Shown here piece after piece: positions 7,771-17,142 of a stretch of DNA of 64,000 bases. The notes under the pieces were generated by a model. That model was not told the DNA's origin and ran no database searches. It saw only the letters and a list, made by a program, of their open reading frames with translations. The stretch covers positions 27,561-91,560 of the IMG/VR virus record IMGVR_UViG_3300023174_000110. One strand, given 5' to 3'. A program made the position numbers and the translations under genes. Source of the stretch: a virus. Every line of letters starts with the position of its first letter. Position 1 is the first letter of the stretch.

Positions 7771-9732
7771 TTAAGCGTAGGCGTAGATATTGTTAACACC
7801 ACCACCAAAGATGCTTAAATTAACTGTAGTATCAATGGTAGAACTTGTTTGAATATTTAATGTTCTCAATCCATTTTGTGCAAATGTCATTGTTGTGCCA
7901 TCAATAGTTAGTGTAACGTTAGCTGCTACTCTAGCACCTGTGAAGTCATAAGCATTAATTGTTGCTGATGTACTAATCGTTGTTCCTGTATATGTATAAC
8001 TTACAGAAGCCATTTGAATTACTACGTTTACTGATAAACTTGGTGTAAGAACATGGATGCTACCATTGTTTTCATCCATTGCATAACCCCAAATACGATT
8101 TGTTGTGTCCATACCAAGCATACGGAATTCAGTATTGTACACACCACCTGATGCCCAACCAGTTTGATTGTTCCAAGCAAAGAAGTTTGTTTTACTTCCA
8201 GAAACAACAGCCATTAATGTGTTGTTGGCATTGATTGGCATAAAGTTTTTAGGAATATCAAGAATTGTATTGAATGTGTAAGCACTATGATAAGTTAAAT
8301 TAACATCAGTATTTGCATTTAAATTTCCAAAACCTGAATTAGCAGCAATTTGATAAGTTACCATTGTTCGTTGTGCTGTATTTGCCCAACGAATATTTCC
8401 GTTACTGGAATACCATGTTTGAAAAGTACTGGATAAAGAAGCCGATGGCCAAGCAAATTGATCAACTAACCAGAATGTAATATACGTATTACCATTTGAA
8501 GTAAACTGGTGTGGCTTCATCATCCATGTATGATTGTTGTTGTTGCTTGGGTCGGTCCAAGGAATTGACATGGGTGATGCATAAGTACGGTAGTTTGTGC
8601 CTACCGGGAAAATCATATTACAGTTGGCGGTATTAACCGTTCCGTTTGCTGCATCATATACAATTCGCATTGGTTGTAACATTGCATCATTATTATCATA
8701 ATGTGAAGTATAAAATACATAACGATTGTTGGCGTCACGGCGAATATTACTTGGATAATTTCTCTTATATGATCCGCTAGTTCTAGTAACTTGTCCAGCC
8801 TGAGATGTTAAATTGGAAATCATTGTTGTTGATGCTAAATTTCTAGGATCAATTTTGTAAATAAATCCACGACTATCAGTTGTTTGATCTTGATGTTGGT
8901 ACCACCAAGTAAATCCATTATTATCAACACCTATAAAAAATATTGTTGATTGATCACCTGGAGCTACAATATTGGTTGTATAATTGTAAGTATTTCCAAA
9001 ATTAAATCCTTGAACAGCTACAGCTCGTTGGTTTATGCCAGCAAGTTTTCTCATACCATACATAACACCAAAATTGGTATCTTCCCAACAAAACATATTC
9101 ATTGTGCGGAGTGATGTATTAACGAATAATGCTGAATTATTTGATGTATTGTTTATACCCTGTGTTAAATCGGATAACCAAGTTCCCCAACCTATGGTAG
9201 TTGTGTCATCATTTCTTATTTCTTTTGGATAATAAAGCATATGACAATAACCTGTCACAGGACTTTTCCAACTTTTCACCGTAGGAAAATTATTAAAATC
9301 TAAAGACCACCAATAAGTATCATATTGACCTTGTGCAGTTGATCTTGAATAATCTGCTCCGGTGAGTTGACTTGTACCGGATCCATCACCAACAGCGTAA
9401 GTTGAAATGGTACCTTTTTGTAGTGCTATATAACCAACTCTAAACCATCCATAGTCCAAAATAGGAAAATTATCTGTAAAACCGTTACTCGGTTGCAATG
9501 CAGTTCTAGTTAAAACAGGTTGAATATCTTGGAACCTTGCAGTATTAACATCTTGCCCGGCATATTGTACGGTACCGTTGATATTGTACATAAATTGTTT
9601 TTGCCATGCAGGAACCAATGTGTTTAAATCGAGAGCTTGTCCATCTTGAAATAATCTATTGAAGCTAGGATTTGGATCTTCAATTAATTGGTATCTTGTA
9701 TTTGATACTTGAACTGATTTAATTTTTGGCAT
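7771..9732 (-). CDS. Receptor-binding-type fibre protein, 653 aa, paralogue of the neighbour
   Basis: Tandem paralogue of the 754-aa protein. Shared are the N-terminal anchor (MPKIKSVQVSNTRYQLIEDP.. versus MPEIRTVQYTDRK..), a central DANNRYVFYTSHYDN / SNGNTYITFWLVDQ region and the C-terminal Ig-like segment ending NNIYAYA. The part between residues about 60 and 330 is more divergent and roughly 100 residues shorter, a pattern expected if the exposed region evolves fastest. It is transcribed immediately after the 70-aa gene with no gap. Function is inferred from composition and context; no enzymatic motif is seen. Confidence 0.65.
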   Translation of the reverse strand: MPKIKSVQVSNTRYQLIEDPNPSFNRLFQDGQALDLNTLVPAWQKQFMYNINGTVQYAGQDVNTARFQDIQPVLTRTALQPSNGFTDNFPILDYGWFRVGYIALQKGTISTYAVGDGSGTSQLTGADYSRSTAQGQYDTYWWSLDFNNFPTVKSWKSPVTGYCHMLYYPKEIRNDDTTTIGWGTWLSDLTQGINNTSNNSALFVNTSLRTMNMFCWEDTNFGVMYGMRKLAGINQRAVAVQGFNFGNTYNYTTNIVAPGDQSTIFFIGVDNNGFTWWYQHQDQTTDSRGFIYKIDPRNLASTTMISNLTSQAGQVTRTSGSYKRNYPSNIRRDANNRYVFYTSHYDNNDAMLQPMRIVYDAANGTVNTANCNMIFPVGTNYRTYASPMSIPWTDPSNNNNHTWMMKPHQFTSNGNTYITFWLVDQFAWPSASLSSTFQTWYSSNGNIRWANTAQRTMVTYQIAANSGFGNLNANTDVNLTYHSAYTFNTILDIPKNFMPINANNTLMAVVSGSKTNFFAWNNQTGWASGGVYNTEFRMLGMDTTNRIWGYAMDENNGSIHVLTPSLSVNVVIQMASVSYTYTGTTISTSATINAYDFTGARVAANVTLTIDGTTMTFAQNGLRTLNIQTSSTIDTTVNLSIFGGGVNNIYAYA

Positions 9733-9945
9733 TTATTCTGCTCCCAAACTTGTTTGATATTCTGCAATTTCTTCTTTTGTAAATCTATGAGAACCGTTTT
9801 CATAAAACCATTCGAGAGCTTCTTGCTCATCTGCCCATGCAGGTTGGTCGCCTGTTGAAGTTGGTCTAAATGGTTGACTAAGTTGTATTACACCATCTTT
9901 AAACACTTCAAGATTGTTGTTTGTAAAAGTATGAGTTATTGCCAT
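9733..9945 (-). CDS. Small acidic hypothetical protein, 70 aa
   Basis: A 70-residue protein with a beta-like N-terminal half (THTFTNNNLEVFKDGVIQLS) and an acidic helical C-terminal half (DEQEALEWFYENGSHRFTKE). It has a good ribosome site (GGAGAAA) and abuts the next gene, so it is very likely translated. I do not recognise a family. Its place directly before two receptor-binding-type proteins would suit a fibre assembly factor or a small virion subunit, but that is only positional inference. Confidence 0.6.
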   Translation of the reverse strand: MAITHTFTNNNLEVFKDGVIQLSQPFRPTSTGDQPAWADEQEALEWFYENGSHRFTKEEIAEYQTSLGAE

Positions 9946-9966
9946 CTTATTTCTCCAATTATATTT

Positions 9967-10533
9967 TTAAGAGGTTCTGTAGTATTTGAGGGTGATATAC
10001 AAGTCGGCACCAGCAACTGTTGATCCAGTAGTATTTATATTTATACTAAAGAAATCTCCGGTATTTGCTGAAATAGGACTGATTACCTCTGATGAAACAG
10101 TTTGACCGGATACGATTGTTAAATTTGCACTAGGAATGCCATTTTTACAAATTGAAAATGTTGCATTTGCTCCAATTGGTGCTGTTCCTACTCTTGCCAA
10201 AAAAGAAGTTGCCACAATAGGAGCAGACGGATAAAATCTATTTAAATTATCCACAAAAGGAGTTAGTCCTCCTAATTTTGTATATTGTCTTTCCAATAAG
10301 GTTGCACCAGTAATTGTTTGTGCTGGAGATCCTGTAGAATTATTAGCAGGAAAAAATATTGATGAAGCAAATAATGTTTGTGTTACCACATTAGATGTTA
10401 TAATATTTCCTGTATAGGTGTTTCCTTGAACAACTAAATTTTGGCCAATAGAAACACCACCACCGGATGCCACAAGCTGACTGTCACCTACAATCAACCC
10501 ATCAGTTTCTAATACTATTTTATTAATAGACAT
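9967..10533 (-). CDS. Short fibre-like virion protein, 188 aa
   Basis: The N-terminus (INKIVLETDGLIVGDSQLV) is a beta-strand-rich sequence ending in a TYTGNIITSNVVTQTLF-type step seen in phage fibre shafts. Residues about 95-188 form a compact beta domain (FLARVGTAPIGANATFSICK and a closing DLYITLKYYRTS) similar in character to C-terminal knob domains. No enzyme motif is present. It lies between two fibre genes with 12-21 nt gaps. Role as a short fibre or attachment subunit is inferred. Confidence 0.6.
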   Translation of the reverse strand: MSINKIVLETDGLIVGDSQLVASGGGVSIGQNLVVQGNTYTGNIITSNVVTQTLFASSIFFPANNSTGSPAQTITGATLLERQYTKLGGLTPFVDNLNRFYPSAPIVATSFLARVGTAPIGANATFSICKNGIPSANLTIVSGQTVSSEVISPISANTGDFFSININTTGSTVAGADLYITLKYYRTS

Positions 10534-10545
10534 ATTATTTTTTTA

Positions 10546-13500
10546 TTATGCCTGAGCTTCTGTCCAGTTTAAACGAGCTTGACAGTTTGCTGAAGCGGTA
10601 CCAATATTGGTTGCCAAAATTGTAACAACGTCAGGACCATCTGGATAAATTCCTTGTCCTGGTGTATTAGATAAACCACCACCAATAATAGAGTTGCCCA
10701 TTTCACGAAGGAAACCTAATTCGGATGATTGTACGGAAAAATTACCAGAACCAGCAGAATTAACTGCATAGAAACCGTAAATATTTTCACCGCCAGTTAC
10801 CGATACGTTACCAGTATGATCAGCAATTTGAGCCAAACTTGATGTTCCTGTTGCTAAACGACCAAAGGTTCCTAAACTACCACCTTGTGATACTACAGTA
10901 CCGTTTAATACTAAGTTAACTAAAAATGAACCATTAACTAGAACACCAAGTGATTTTAATTGTAATTGCATACGGTTAACAATCTCTTTTTGACCAAGAA
11001 ATCCTGTAATACCATTATCGACAGAAGGAGCAATACGAATGCTTAATAAAGCGGCCGTAGCACCAGGAGCAACAGTAGTTTGAGTGAGTTCACCATAAGT
11101 AAATTGTAAATTTTTATCATCATCAAATCTACCGTCCATCATTACAGAAGTTCCCCAATGGCTTAATGTTGGACCATAAGATGGATTATGTAAATATACT
11201 GCAATAGGACCTGTAGCACTATATGGATGATTTGTTGCTGCTACACCCATTTGATTAAAGTTTAATGTTTGTCCTGTAGCAGTTCCGGTGGCAGCTTGCG
11301 TCAATTGAATTGTGCTTGTGGCTCCAGGAATAATATTGAAAACGGATGTATTGTTTGGAATATTAGGACCATATACATACATTCCATTTTGTATTCCTGT
11401 TACAGAACTTGTTGTGGTAACATTAATTGAATTTGCAGTAGTTGAAATATTTGCAATAGTAGTTGTGGATCTACCTCTTGTTAAACCCGTAAATACTGTG
11501 TTAGATGAAATGCCTGTGTAATTAACATATTCATATGAACCTTGGTTTGCAATTAATAAAGTTCCTGTACTTGGAAATCCAGCAGTATTAGCTACTGTTA
11601 AAGTTGTATCCGAATTCAAACAAGTTGCGGTTAAAACAGTTCTTCTTGCACTATTATCAACTTCATAACGAGCAGGTAAATTACCAGAACGCATATAAGC
11701 TTCAAAGTTCTGATTGCTGTTGACCATTCTGTGTACGTAAATAATTTTACCTTGAGTATCACGGAATCCAAAACGAACTGTACCCGCACCATACCAAGAA
11801 TAATCAATGAAGAACATTTGCATTTTGGATAAATCTAAAACCATACCGCTTGGACCGGTTCCATCCAATTTATCAATATTGAATTGTGATTGTGGAGTTC
11901 TTATTTCGTTGGTTTTAGAAACAGTTACTCCATTACTACCTGTATAACTTGGTCCTCTGTATGGAGGAATAATTGTCATTGATGTATCACTAAGAATATC
12001 ATTAACTCTATACGATACTCCACGAATTAATACAGTATCACCAGGAACCAATTGTTTACTAAATTTGGTTGTTACACCATTAACAGGTGTTCCTGTAACT
12101 GTTGAAGAATTATTTGTTAAAGTTACATAACCAGAAAGTTGTTGAGTTGTATTTCTTCTAACTGCAAACAGTTGTTGACCATCAAATTCAAAGAAAAGAC
12201 CATTATTACTGTCAAACATTCCTAGTCGAGCAGATGCATTATACCATGATGTAACTGATACTGATGGTACACCAGAAGCTGGAGTTGCTGATGGTGTAGT
12301 AATAGCTGTGTATGTAAATACAAAAGGATTTAAAACAGCAGTAATAACAAATGTTCCGTTATAAGCGCTTTCAGTAGCACCTGAAACTTGTACAGTAACG
12401 CCTGCAGCTAATTGATGAGGAATTCTGGTTGTTACTGTGCAAGTTGTGCCTGATGAAGAAATTTCATCAATATTATAACTTGGTTTAAGAATTGTGCCAG
12501 AACTCATTTGTAAACCTTTACCTGATTGGTAACGGAAATATTTACGAGTTTGACGAATAGCGGCACCACCAGAAGCAGAACTGCCTGATGAGAATTGAAC
12601 ACCACCATCAAAAGCACGGTGTGTAAAGAGTCCGTCAGGCCTTGGATAAATTGTACCAGCAGTAGCATTCAATGAAGTGGGAGTATTATTAACAATAACT
12701 TGAAAAACTGTACTTGATGTTACGGCAGCTACTGTCCATGCTCCATTTGGAGCATTTGCAACAGCAGTCATATTAATAAAATAAACTCCATCACCAACCT
12801 GAAAACCGTGTGGATCAGTTGTTGTTGCTGTAATTACTTGACCTGATGCTGTTACAGAAGTAAAAGCAATATTTGTATTGCTATAAAAAGTTCCAGCATA
12901 AGCAACAGTTTGAGCAGAATTAAAAATTGAACCAGTTGATCCTGTAAAACTGTTTCGTGCCGTGTAAGTAAACGTATTTAATGATGTATTATTTGCTTCA
13001 ACCAAAAATGGCCCATTTCCTCCAGGGAAATAACTGTCATTAACTAAAACTGGAGTACCAATTGCTGGTGGAGCAGATGGAGAAGTATTTGCCACAACTG
13101 CAGTAGAACCATTAGTTGCTCTTAAATCTAACAAAGCTATTGGCGTCTGTGTATTTGTAAAAAATGAAGGACGATTATTTAATAAAGTCATATTTTCCCA
13201 TTTTGTTGGCTGTAAACCAAATTCAAAATCGGTATCAATTAAAGATTCTGGTGAAGAAATTCTTAGTTTACCAACAGGATCTAAAAGTGAATCTGTTGGT
13301 TCAAATGATTCAGCAACTTCATCAACAACAATTTGTATTTTATCTGTTGATGACATACTAGTAGTATTATAACTTAATACAATGCTTGTAGTTGGCGGAG
13401 CAGATACATCTGTACCTTGAGCAATAATATAATTAGTAGTGGTAAGTGTTGGATCACTAAAATTATAAATTACTTTGTTTGTTGTGACATTCGTAATCAA

Positions 13501-13596
13501 CAATAAACGTTCTTTTGGCAGAACTCTCGGTAGTACAATTGTTCTTGTTGATGGTGTGAATGTATAAGCGGTTTCTAAGATTATTCGTCTTGCCAT
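10546..13596 (-). CDS. Large multidomain virion protein, 1016 aa
   Basis: A long beta-structure protein of the kind found in the structural region of T4-like phages of marine bacteria. The N-terminal 150 residues (start MARRIILETAYTFTPSTRTI, later SPESLIDTDFEFGLQPTKWE) look like a conserved base. The middle has several copies of a small module built on a TTRIPHQLAAGVTVQVSGAT / YNGTFVITAV / FVFTYTAITT pattern. Residues 590-690 (QMFFIDYSWYGAGTVRFGFR) form another recognisable domain. No membrane or enzymatic motifs. A CTAAATA motif lies 29 nt upstream. Function: tail or baseplate-associated structural protein, unassigned. Confidence 0.68.
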   Translation of the reverse strand: MARRIILETAYTFTPSTRTIVLPRVLPKERLLLITNVTTNKVIYNFSDPTLTTTNYIIAQGTDVSAPPTTSIVLSYNTTSMSSTDKIQIVVDEVAESFEPTDSLLDPVGKLRISSPESLIDTDFEFGLQPTKWENMTLLNNRPSFFTNTQTPIALLDLRATNGSTAVVANTSPSAPPAIGTPVLVNDSYFPGGNGPFLVEANNTSLNTFTYTARNSFTGSTGSIFNSAQTVAYAGTFYSNTNIAFTSVTASGQVITATTTDPHGFQVGDGVYFINMTAVANAPNGAWTVAAVTSSTVFQVIVNNTPTSLNATAGTIYPRPDGLFTHRAFDGGVQFSSGSSASGGAAIRQTRKYFRYQSGKGLQMSSGTILKPSYNIDEISSSGTTCTVTTRIPHQLAAGVTVQVSGATESAYNGTFVITAVLNPFVFTYTAITTPSATPASGVPSVSVTSWYNASARLGMFDSNNGLFFEFDGQQLFAVRRNTTQQLSGYVTLTNNSSTVTGTPVNGVTTKFSKQLVPGDTVLIRGVSYRVNDILSDTSMTIIPPYRGPSYTGSNGVTVSKTNEIRTPQSQFNIDKLDGTGPSGMVLDLSKMQMFFIDYSWYGAGTVRFGFRDTQGKIIYVHRMVNSNQNFEAYMRSGNLPARYEVDNSARRTVLTATCLNSDTTLTVANTAGFPSTGTLLIANQGSYEYVNYTGISSNTVFTGLTRGRSTTTIANISTTANSINVTTTSSVTGIQNGMYVYGPNIPNNTSVFNIIPGATSTIQLTQAATGTATGQTLNFNQMGVAATNHPYSATGPIAVYLHNPSYGPTLSHWGTSVMMDGRFDDDKNLQFTYGELTQTTVAPGATAALLSIRIAPSVDNGITGFLGQKEIVNRMQLQLKSLGVLVNGSFLVNLVLNGTVVSQGGSLGTFGRLATGTSSLAQIADHTGNVSVTGGENIYGFYAVNSAGSGNFSVQSSELGFLREMGNSIIGGGLSNTPGQGIYPDGPDVVTILATNIGTASANCQARLNWTEAQA

Positions 13597-13608
13597 TTTA
13601 ATTTTCCT

Positions 13609-14967
13609 TTAAGGTCCTAGCATTATATTTAGTGGTGTAAATGGTGTTGTTATATATGTATAATCTTTTGGTATTACTTGGTTCGATGTATAAGTACCAA
13701 AAAATCCTAAACTTGGCGCTGGCGCCGAAGCAAATATAATTTGATTATTTGAGAAAATATAACCTCTATCAAATAAAGAAATTTCCGTCAAATTAACCAA
13801 ATCATCAATTCTGGTTGCTGGGTTTATTTTTATATTTCCTATTGATATATTTAGTTGAACTGGATTAGTAGGAATAACCGCTTGGCCGCCAGAATGTGTT
13901 AAATCAAAATTGGTTGTTTTGCCATCAAACTTTTGTGAAATATCATCTAATACATAGGTAACAAAGGTTGTGGCCACATTGAAGGTTGAACCATCAGGAA
14001 AGTTAAGTCCATTATTACCTGTAATATAAATTTGACTTACATAGAGGTTACCTTTAATTCCGGCACCGCCTCTAACTTGCAAAGAACCTGTGGTGTTTGA
14101 CACAGCATCTTCTGTATTCAGAAGAATTAACTGTTGAGTGATTGAACCTCCGTCAAAATTACTTCCACCACCGCCACCACCTGAACCACCACCAAAAGTA
14201 TTTGCTTTATCAAAAGCAGCTTGAGCTAAAACAAGTGAATTATTTGCTCTTAAAAACGCACTATTGGTATAAGAAAAAGAATTTGCTACAGAAGCATTTT
14301 GAGAATCATTAATACCTTGTACATAAATTTGTGTGGTTGTTAAACCTGCTTGTACTGTGTTGGCCAAAGAATAAGCAAATTGTGAATATGTGCTTACTTG
14401 GCTAATTTGTACCGCATTTGTATTTGTTGAACCAAATGCCGATTGGGCATATTGATTAACAGCTGTTATTAAAGCATTTTGTGAATCTTGTTGGCCTTGT
14501 AATACAACAGTATTCGAATTGGCAGTATTTAATGCACCTTGTAAATATACGGTATTTGCTGAAGCTGTATTAGCTTGTTGAAAAGCACTTTGAGCAAAAG
14601 AACTTACAGAATTAATAAAAGCATTTTGACCACTATTAACACCTTGAATAACGGTAATTGCAGCATTTTGTGTATCTTGTTGGCCTTGTAATACAACAGT
14701 ATTTGCGGCCGCTGTATTGGCTGCCAAAAATGCCGCATTGGCATTGGTTCTGGCTAATTGATCAACGGAATTAAGTGAGCCTTGAGAGAGCCATTGTCTA
14801 TTACCTGGTGCAGTTGCGCTATAAATTAAAACTTCACCAGTATTGCCAACACCTAAATTTGGTTCCGCAGAACTTAAATCCAGATATTCATATCTATCTG
14901 ATGTTACACTGGACGAATTACTTACCGGAACTCGCCCACTAATTAATCTTGAATCTTTATTAGGCAT
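13609..14967 (-). CDS. Tail fibre protein with AQSAF..ANTA shaft repeats, 452 aa
   Basis: The N-terminus (GRVPVSNSSSVTSDRYEYLD) leads into residues 60-260 with a repeated shaft pattern AQSAFQQANTASANTVYLQG / DTQNAAITV, also found in the 598-, 693- and 1442-aa proteins. A poly-glycine hinge (GGGSGGGGGG) follows. Then comes a domain with NTTGSLQVRGGAGIKGNLYV (a motif common in T4-like fibres) and a C-terminal globular part. The repeats have a heptad-like hydrophobic spacing suggesting a trimeric helical shaft. Likely a tail or side fibre; attachment partner unknown. Confidence 0.7.
   Translation of the reverse strand: MPNKDSRLISGRVPVSNSSSVTSDRYEYLDLSSAEPNLGVGNTGEVLIYSATAPGNRQWLSQGSLNSVDQLARTNANAAFLAANTAAANTVVLQGQQDTQNAAITVIQGVNSGQNAFINSVSSFAQSAFQQANTASANTVYLQGALNTANSNTVVLQGQQDSQNALITAVNQYAQSAFGSTNTNAVQISQVSTYSQFAYSLANTVQAGLTTTQIYVQGINDSQNASVANSFSYTNSAFLRANNSLVLAQAAFDKANTFGGGSGGGGGGSNFDGGSITQQLILLNTEDAVSNTTGSLQVRGGAGIKGNLYVSQIYITGNNGLNFPDGSTFNVATTFVTYVLDDISQKFDGKTTNFDLTHSGGQAVIPTNPVQLNISIGNIKINPATRIDDLVNLTEISLFDRGYIFSNNQIIFASAPAPSLGFFGTYTSNQVIPKDYTYITTPFTPLNIMLGP
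13626..13632 (-). promoter_or_regulatory. CTAAATA late-promoter-like motif
   Basis: Minus-strand CTAAATA 29 nt before the 1016-aa gene, overlapping the 3' end of the 452-aa fibre gene (it encodes the Leu-Asn of PLNIMLGP). Because the same bases are coding, a chance match is possible. Confidence 0.3.
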
Positions 14968-14975
14968 TTGTTATT

Positions 14976-15314
14976 TTATTGATTAGCAGTTTCTAAGTAA
15001 GACAATAACAATTGTCCTCTATTATTGGCATCAGCAATTGCAGTAAATGAATCTCCTGTTTGTAGAATTAATTTACCTGTTAATAAAGTGGCGGCATCTC
15101 TAATAGGAATAGTGGTGTTTCTAATGATTGAAGTAACATTTGAACCTCTAACGTGATTTGCAGAAACTGTTACAGAATTGGTTGTATCTATATTTGAAAC
15201 TTGAGCCAAAAGAATAACTGTGGTTACTCCAGCTGGTGCGGTATATATTGTCTGTTGAACTGTTGTTACATTCGCTGTAGTTGTTTTAAATGTGTTTAAT
15301 GCTATTGTAGCCAT
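14976..15314 (-). CDS. Small beta-sandwich-type virion protein, 112 aa
   Basis: A compact beta-rich protein with a TIYTAPAGVTTVILLAQVSN stretch. It resembles the 109-aa product of 18960-19289, which has TLYTVPGATSAVVSTVAICN at the same place, so the two look like distant paralogues. Proteins of this type accompany fibre genes in marine myoviruses. No catalytic motif. Possible head or tail decoration protein or small knob; function unassigned. It sits in the same operon 3-9 nt from its neighbours. Confidence 0.6.
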   Translation of the reverse strand: MATIALNTFKTTTANVTTVQQTIYTAPAGVTTVILLAQVSNIDTTNSVTVSANHVRGSNVTSIIRNTTIPIRDAATLLTGKLILQTGDSFTAIADANNRGQLLLSYLETANQ

Positions 15315-15317
15315 TTT

Positions 15318-17096
15318 TTAAGTCTCCAGAGCAAGAATATATGGCGTCATTTCTGCAAAAAGACTTTTTGAGAAAGTTCTACCTGTAATGGTTGATGTTG
15401 ATTGGTTAATTACTAATTCCGATACCTTAAAGTTTCCGTCTTGATCGGTAGATGTAGCAAACACTGCACCTTCACCAATTGTAATAATTTGTGATTCCAC
15501 ATTTGGTACCCCACCTGATTTTGGCAAAGAATTTATACTAGTACCAGCACCAACAAATTCAAATGTTTGGCCAGAAGCTCTTAATTGACTTTGTTGAAAA
15601 AATGAAACTGTTGTTCCACTTGGCCAACTAACAGGTAATGAAGTTTGAAATGTTACTCGTGTATTTCCTGCAGACAATGGAGTTGCCTCAGCAACTGAAT
15701 AATAATTGTCTACATTATCTCCAGTAATTTTCATTACTAAACCAGAATACGGTACGCTGGCGGTAATACCTAAATCGGTATTTGAACTAATTGTATTTAG
15801 GAAAATAGAGGTACAGGCCTCTGCCGATGTATTAGCAAAACGGGCTGTCATTGCTAAAGAACCTTTACCATTAGCCACTAGACCTTTGTTACCAAAGTTA
15901 ACGTTACAGTTACCCATTGAAGCAGTACCACCATTATCAGCTAAAAAAGCAGTGTCACAGAAAATGCCGTAAATAGAAACCAACTGAGAATATCCGTCAT
16001 TGGTAATATGAATGCCTCGACCATTAGAATTTACTTGTGTAAATTGTGCAGAAATAATACTCTTATTTCCTGTTGATAAAGCTCCATCAACTTTAATGCC
16101 GGTACCATTTGAAGTAATAGAAGAACAATTATAAATGTAAGGACTACCTGTAATATTGGTTGAATATCTTGTTGTGTTGGCAGCAGGTGTCGTTCTTAAA
16201 GGAATACCAATCGTATAGGTGGATGTATTGGTTGGAAAAGGATTCCAATTTACATCCATTGTACAAACTCTAGTTGCGGCATTATAAGATGCCACATTTG
16301 AAAATTGTCCAGCACCAATACCGCCAGTAATAGTAATTCTCATACTATTATAATAATTATCGTAAGGCAAACCTGATCGTAGAGTGAACGTGTTTTGTGT
16401 TGCAGCTACCGTAGTATTGGCATCAATGACTAAATCTGGAAAAGCAATTGCAGATTTGGAATAATTTATAAATTTAAAACCGGTCACATAAGAATTGTTA
16501 TTTACCCAAATAATATCTTTAGTTGGATCAGAAGGCTGAATAATACAAGCTCTTTCACCAGCACCTACTAATTGTACGTTTTGTGGAAGAATTAAAGGAT
16601 TAAGTTCTGTGTAAGTACCACCAAATACTTGAACGATATCAGTTGGTTGAGCTAAAGCTAATGCAGCACGAATGGTCGCTTTGGCGCCAGATGGTGTCGT
16701 TCCATCAAAAGTATCTGAACCGTTTGTTGAAACATAGTATGTTTTACCTACAGCTCTTGTTGAAAGGTCAATAATGCGACCTGTTGTGAGCTGCATATAC
16801 AATTTACCATCGACTAAATTACCAAACAATTCACCTGGTAATAAGGTATTGGCTGGCGGAACATAACCTGCGGTATTACTTACTGTAATTCTATTATTGG
16901 TGGGAGTTGTATTCGCTTTGTTAAAAGCAGCTTGAGCAAACGCTGCGGTTGCCATTGGAGTACCACCAGGAGTGACGGCATCGTGAACAACAATAACTTT
17001 CTTGTCCGTGTCTACTGTAACCTCGGCAAACGCACCGGTGAAGGTAGAGTGCTGGGCGGTGTTACCTTTTCTGAATTGTAATTGTGTAGCTGGCAT
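15318..17096 (-). CDS. Parallel beta-helix tailspike-type protein, 592 aa
   Basis: The N-terminus (MPATQLQFRKGNTAQHSTFT) resembles the Mtd/fibre adaptor found in other fibres here. From residue about 118 it has a classical pectate-lyase-like start: GKTYYVSTNGSDTFDG, then A.ATIRAALALAQPTDIVQV and GGTYTELNPLILPQNVQLVG. This is the signature of right-handed beta-helix tailspikes. The following 350 residues have the NCSSITSNGTGIKV / NDGYSQLVSIYGIF rungs. Such proteins can be polysaccharide depolymerases, but no catalytic residues can be assigned by eye. It is preceded by a TATAAATA late promoter at 17122-17129. Confidence 0.75.
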   Translation of the reverse strand: MPATQLQFRKGNTAQHSTFTGAFAEVTVDTDKKVIVVHDAVTPGGTPMATAAFAQAAFNKANTTPTNNRITVSNTAGYVPPANTLLPGELFGNLVDGKLYMQLTTGRIIDLSTRAVGKTYYVSTNGSDTFDGTTPSGAKATIRAALALAQPTDIVQVFGGTYTELNPLILPQNVQLVGAGERACIIQPSDPTKDIIWVNNNSYVTGFKFINYSKSAIAFPDLVIDANTTVAATQNTFTLRSGLPYDNYYNSMRITITGGIGAGQFSNVASYNAATRVCTMDVNWNPFPTNTSTYTIGIPLRTTPAANTTRYSTNITGSPYIYNCSSITSNGTGIKVDGALSTGNKSIISAQFTQVNSNGRGIHITNDGYSQLVSIYGIFCDTAFLADNGGTASMGNCNVNFGNKGLVANGKGSLAMTARFANTSAEACTSIFLNTISSNTDLGITASVPYSGLVMKITGDNVDNYYSVAEATPLSAGNTRVTFQTSLPVSWPSGTTVSFFQQSQLRASGQTFEFVGAGTSINSLPKSGGVPNVESQIITIGEGAVFATSTDQDGNFKVSELVINQSTSTITGRTFSKSLFAEMTPYILALET

Positions 17097-17121
17097 GGAA
17101 TATCTCTATTAAGTTATCTTA

Positions 17122-17129
17122 TATTTATA
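17122..17129 (-). promoter_or_regulatory. Late promoter TATAAATA
   Basis: A perfect minus-strand TATAAATA, the core of T4 late promoters, lies in the 46-nt gap before the beta-helix gene, 25 nt from its ATG. That leaves room for a short leader. It would start a transcript running into the left half of the fibre island and the neck and terminase genes. Confidence 0.65.
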
Positions 17130-17142
17130 TTATTATTTCCGA

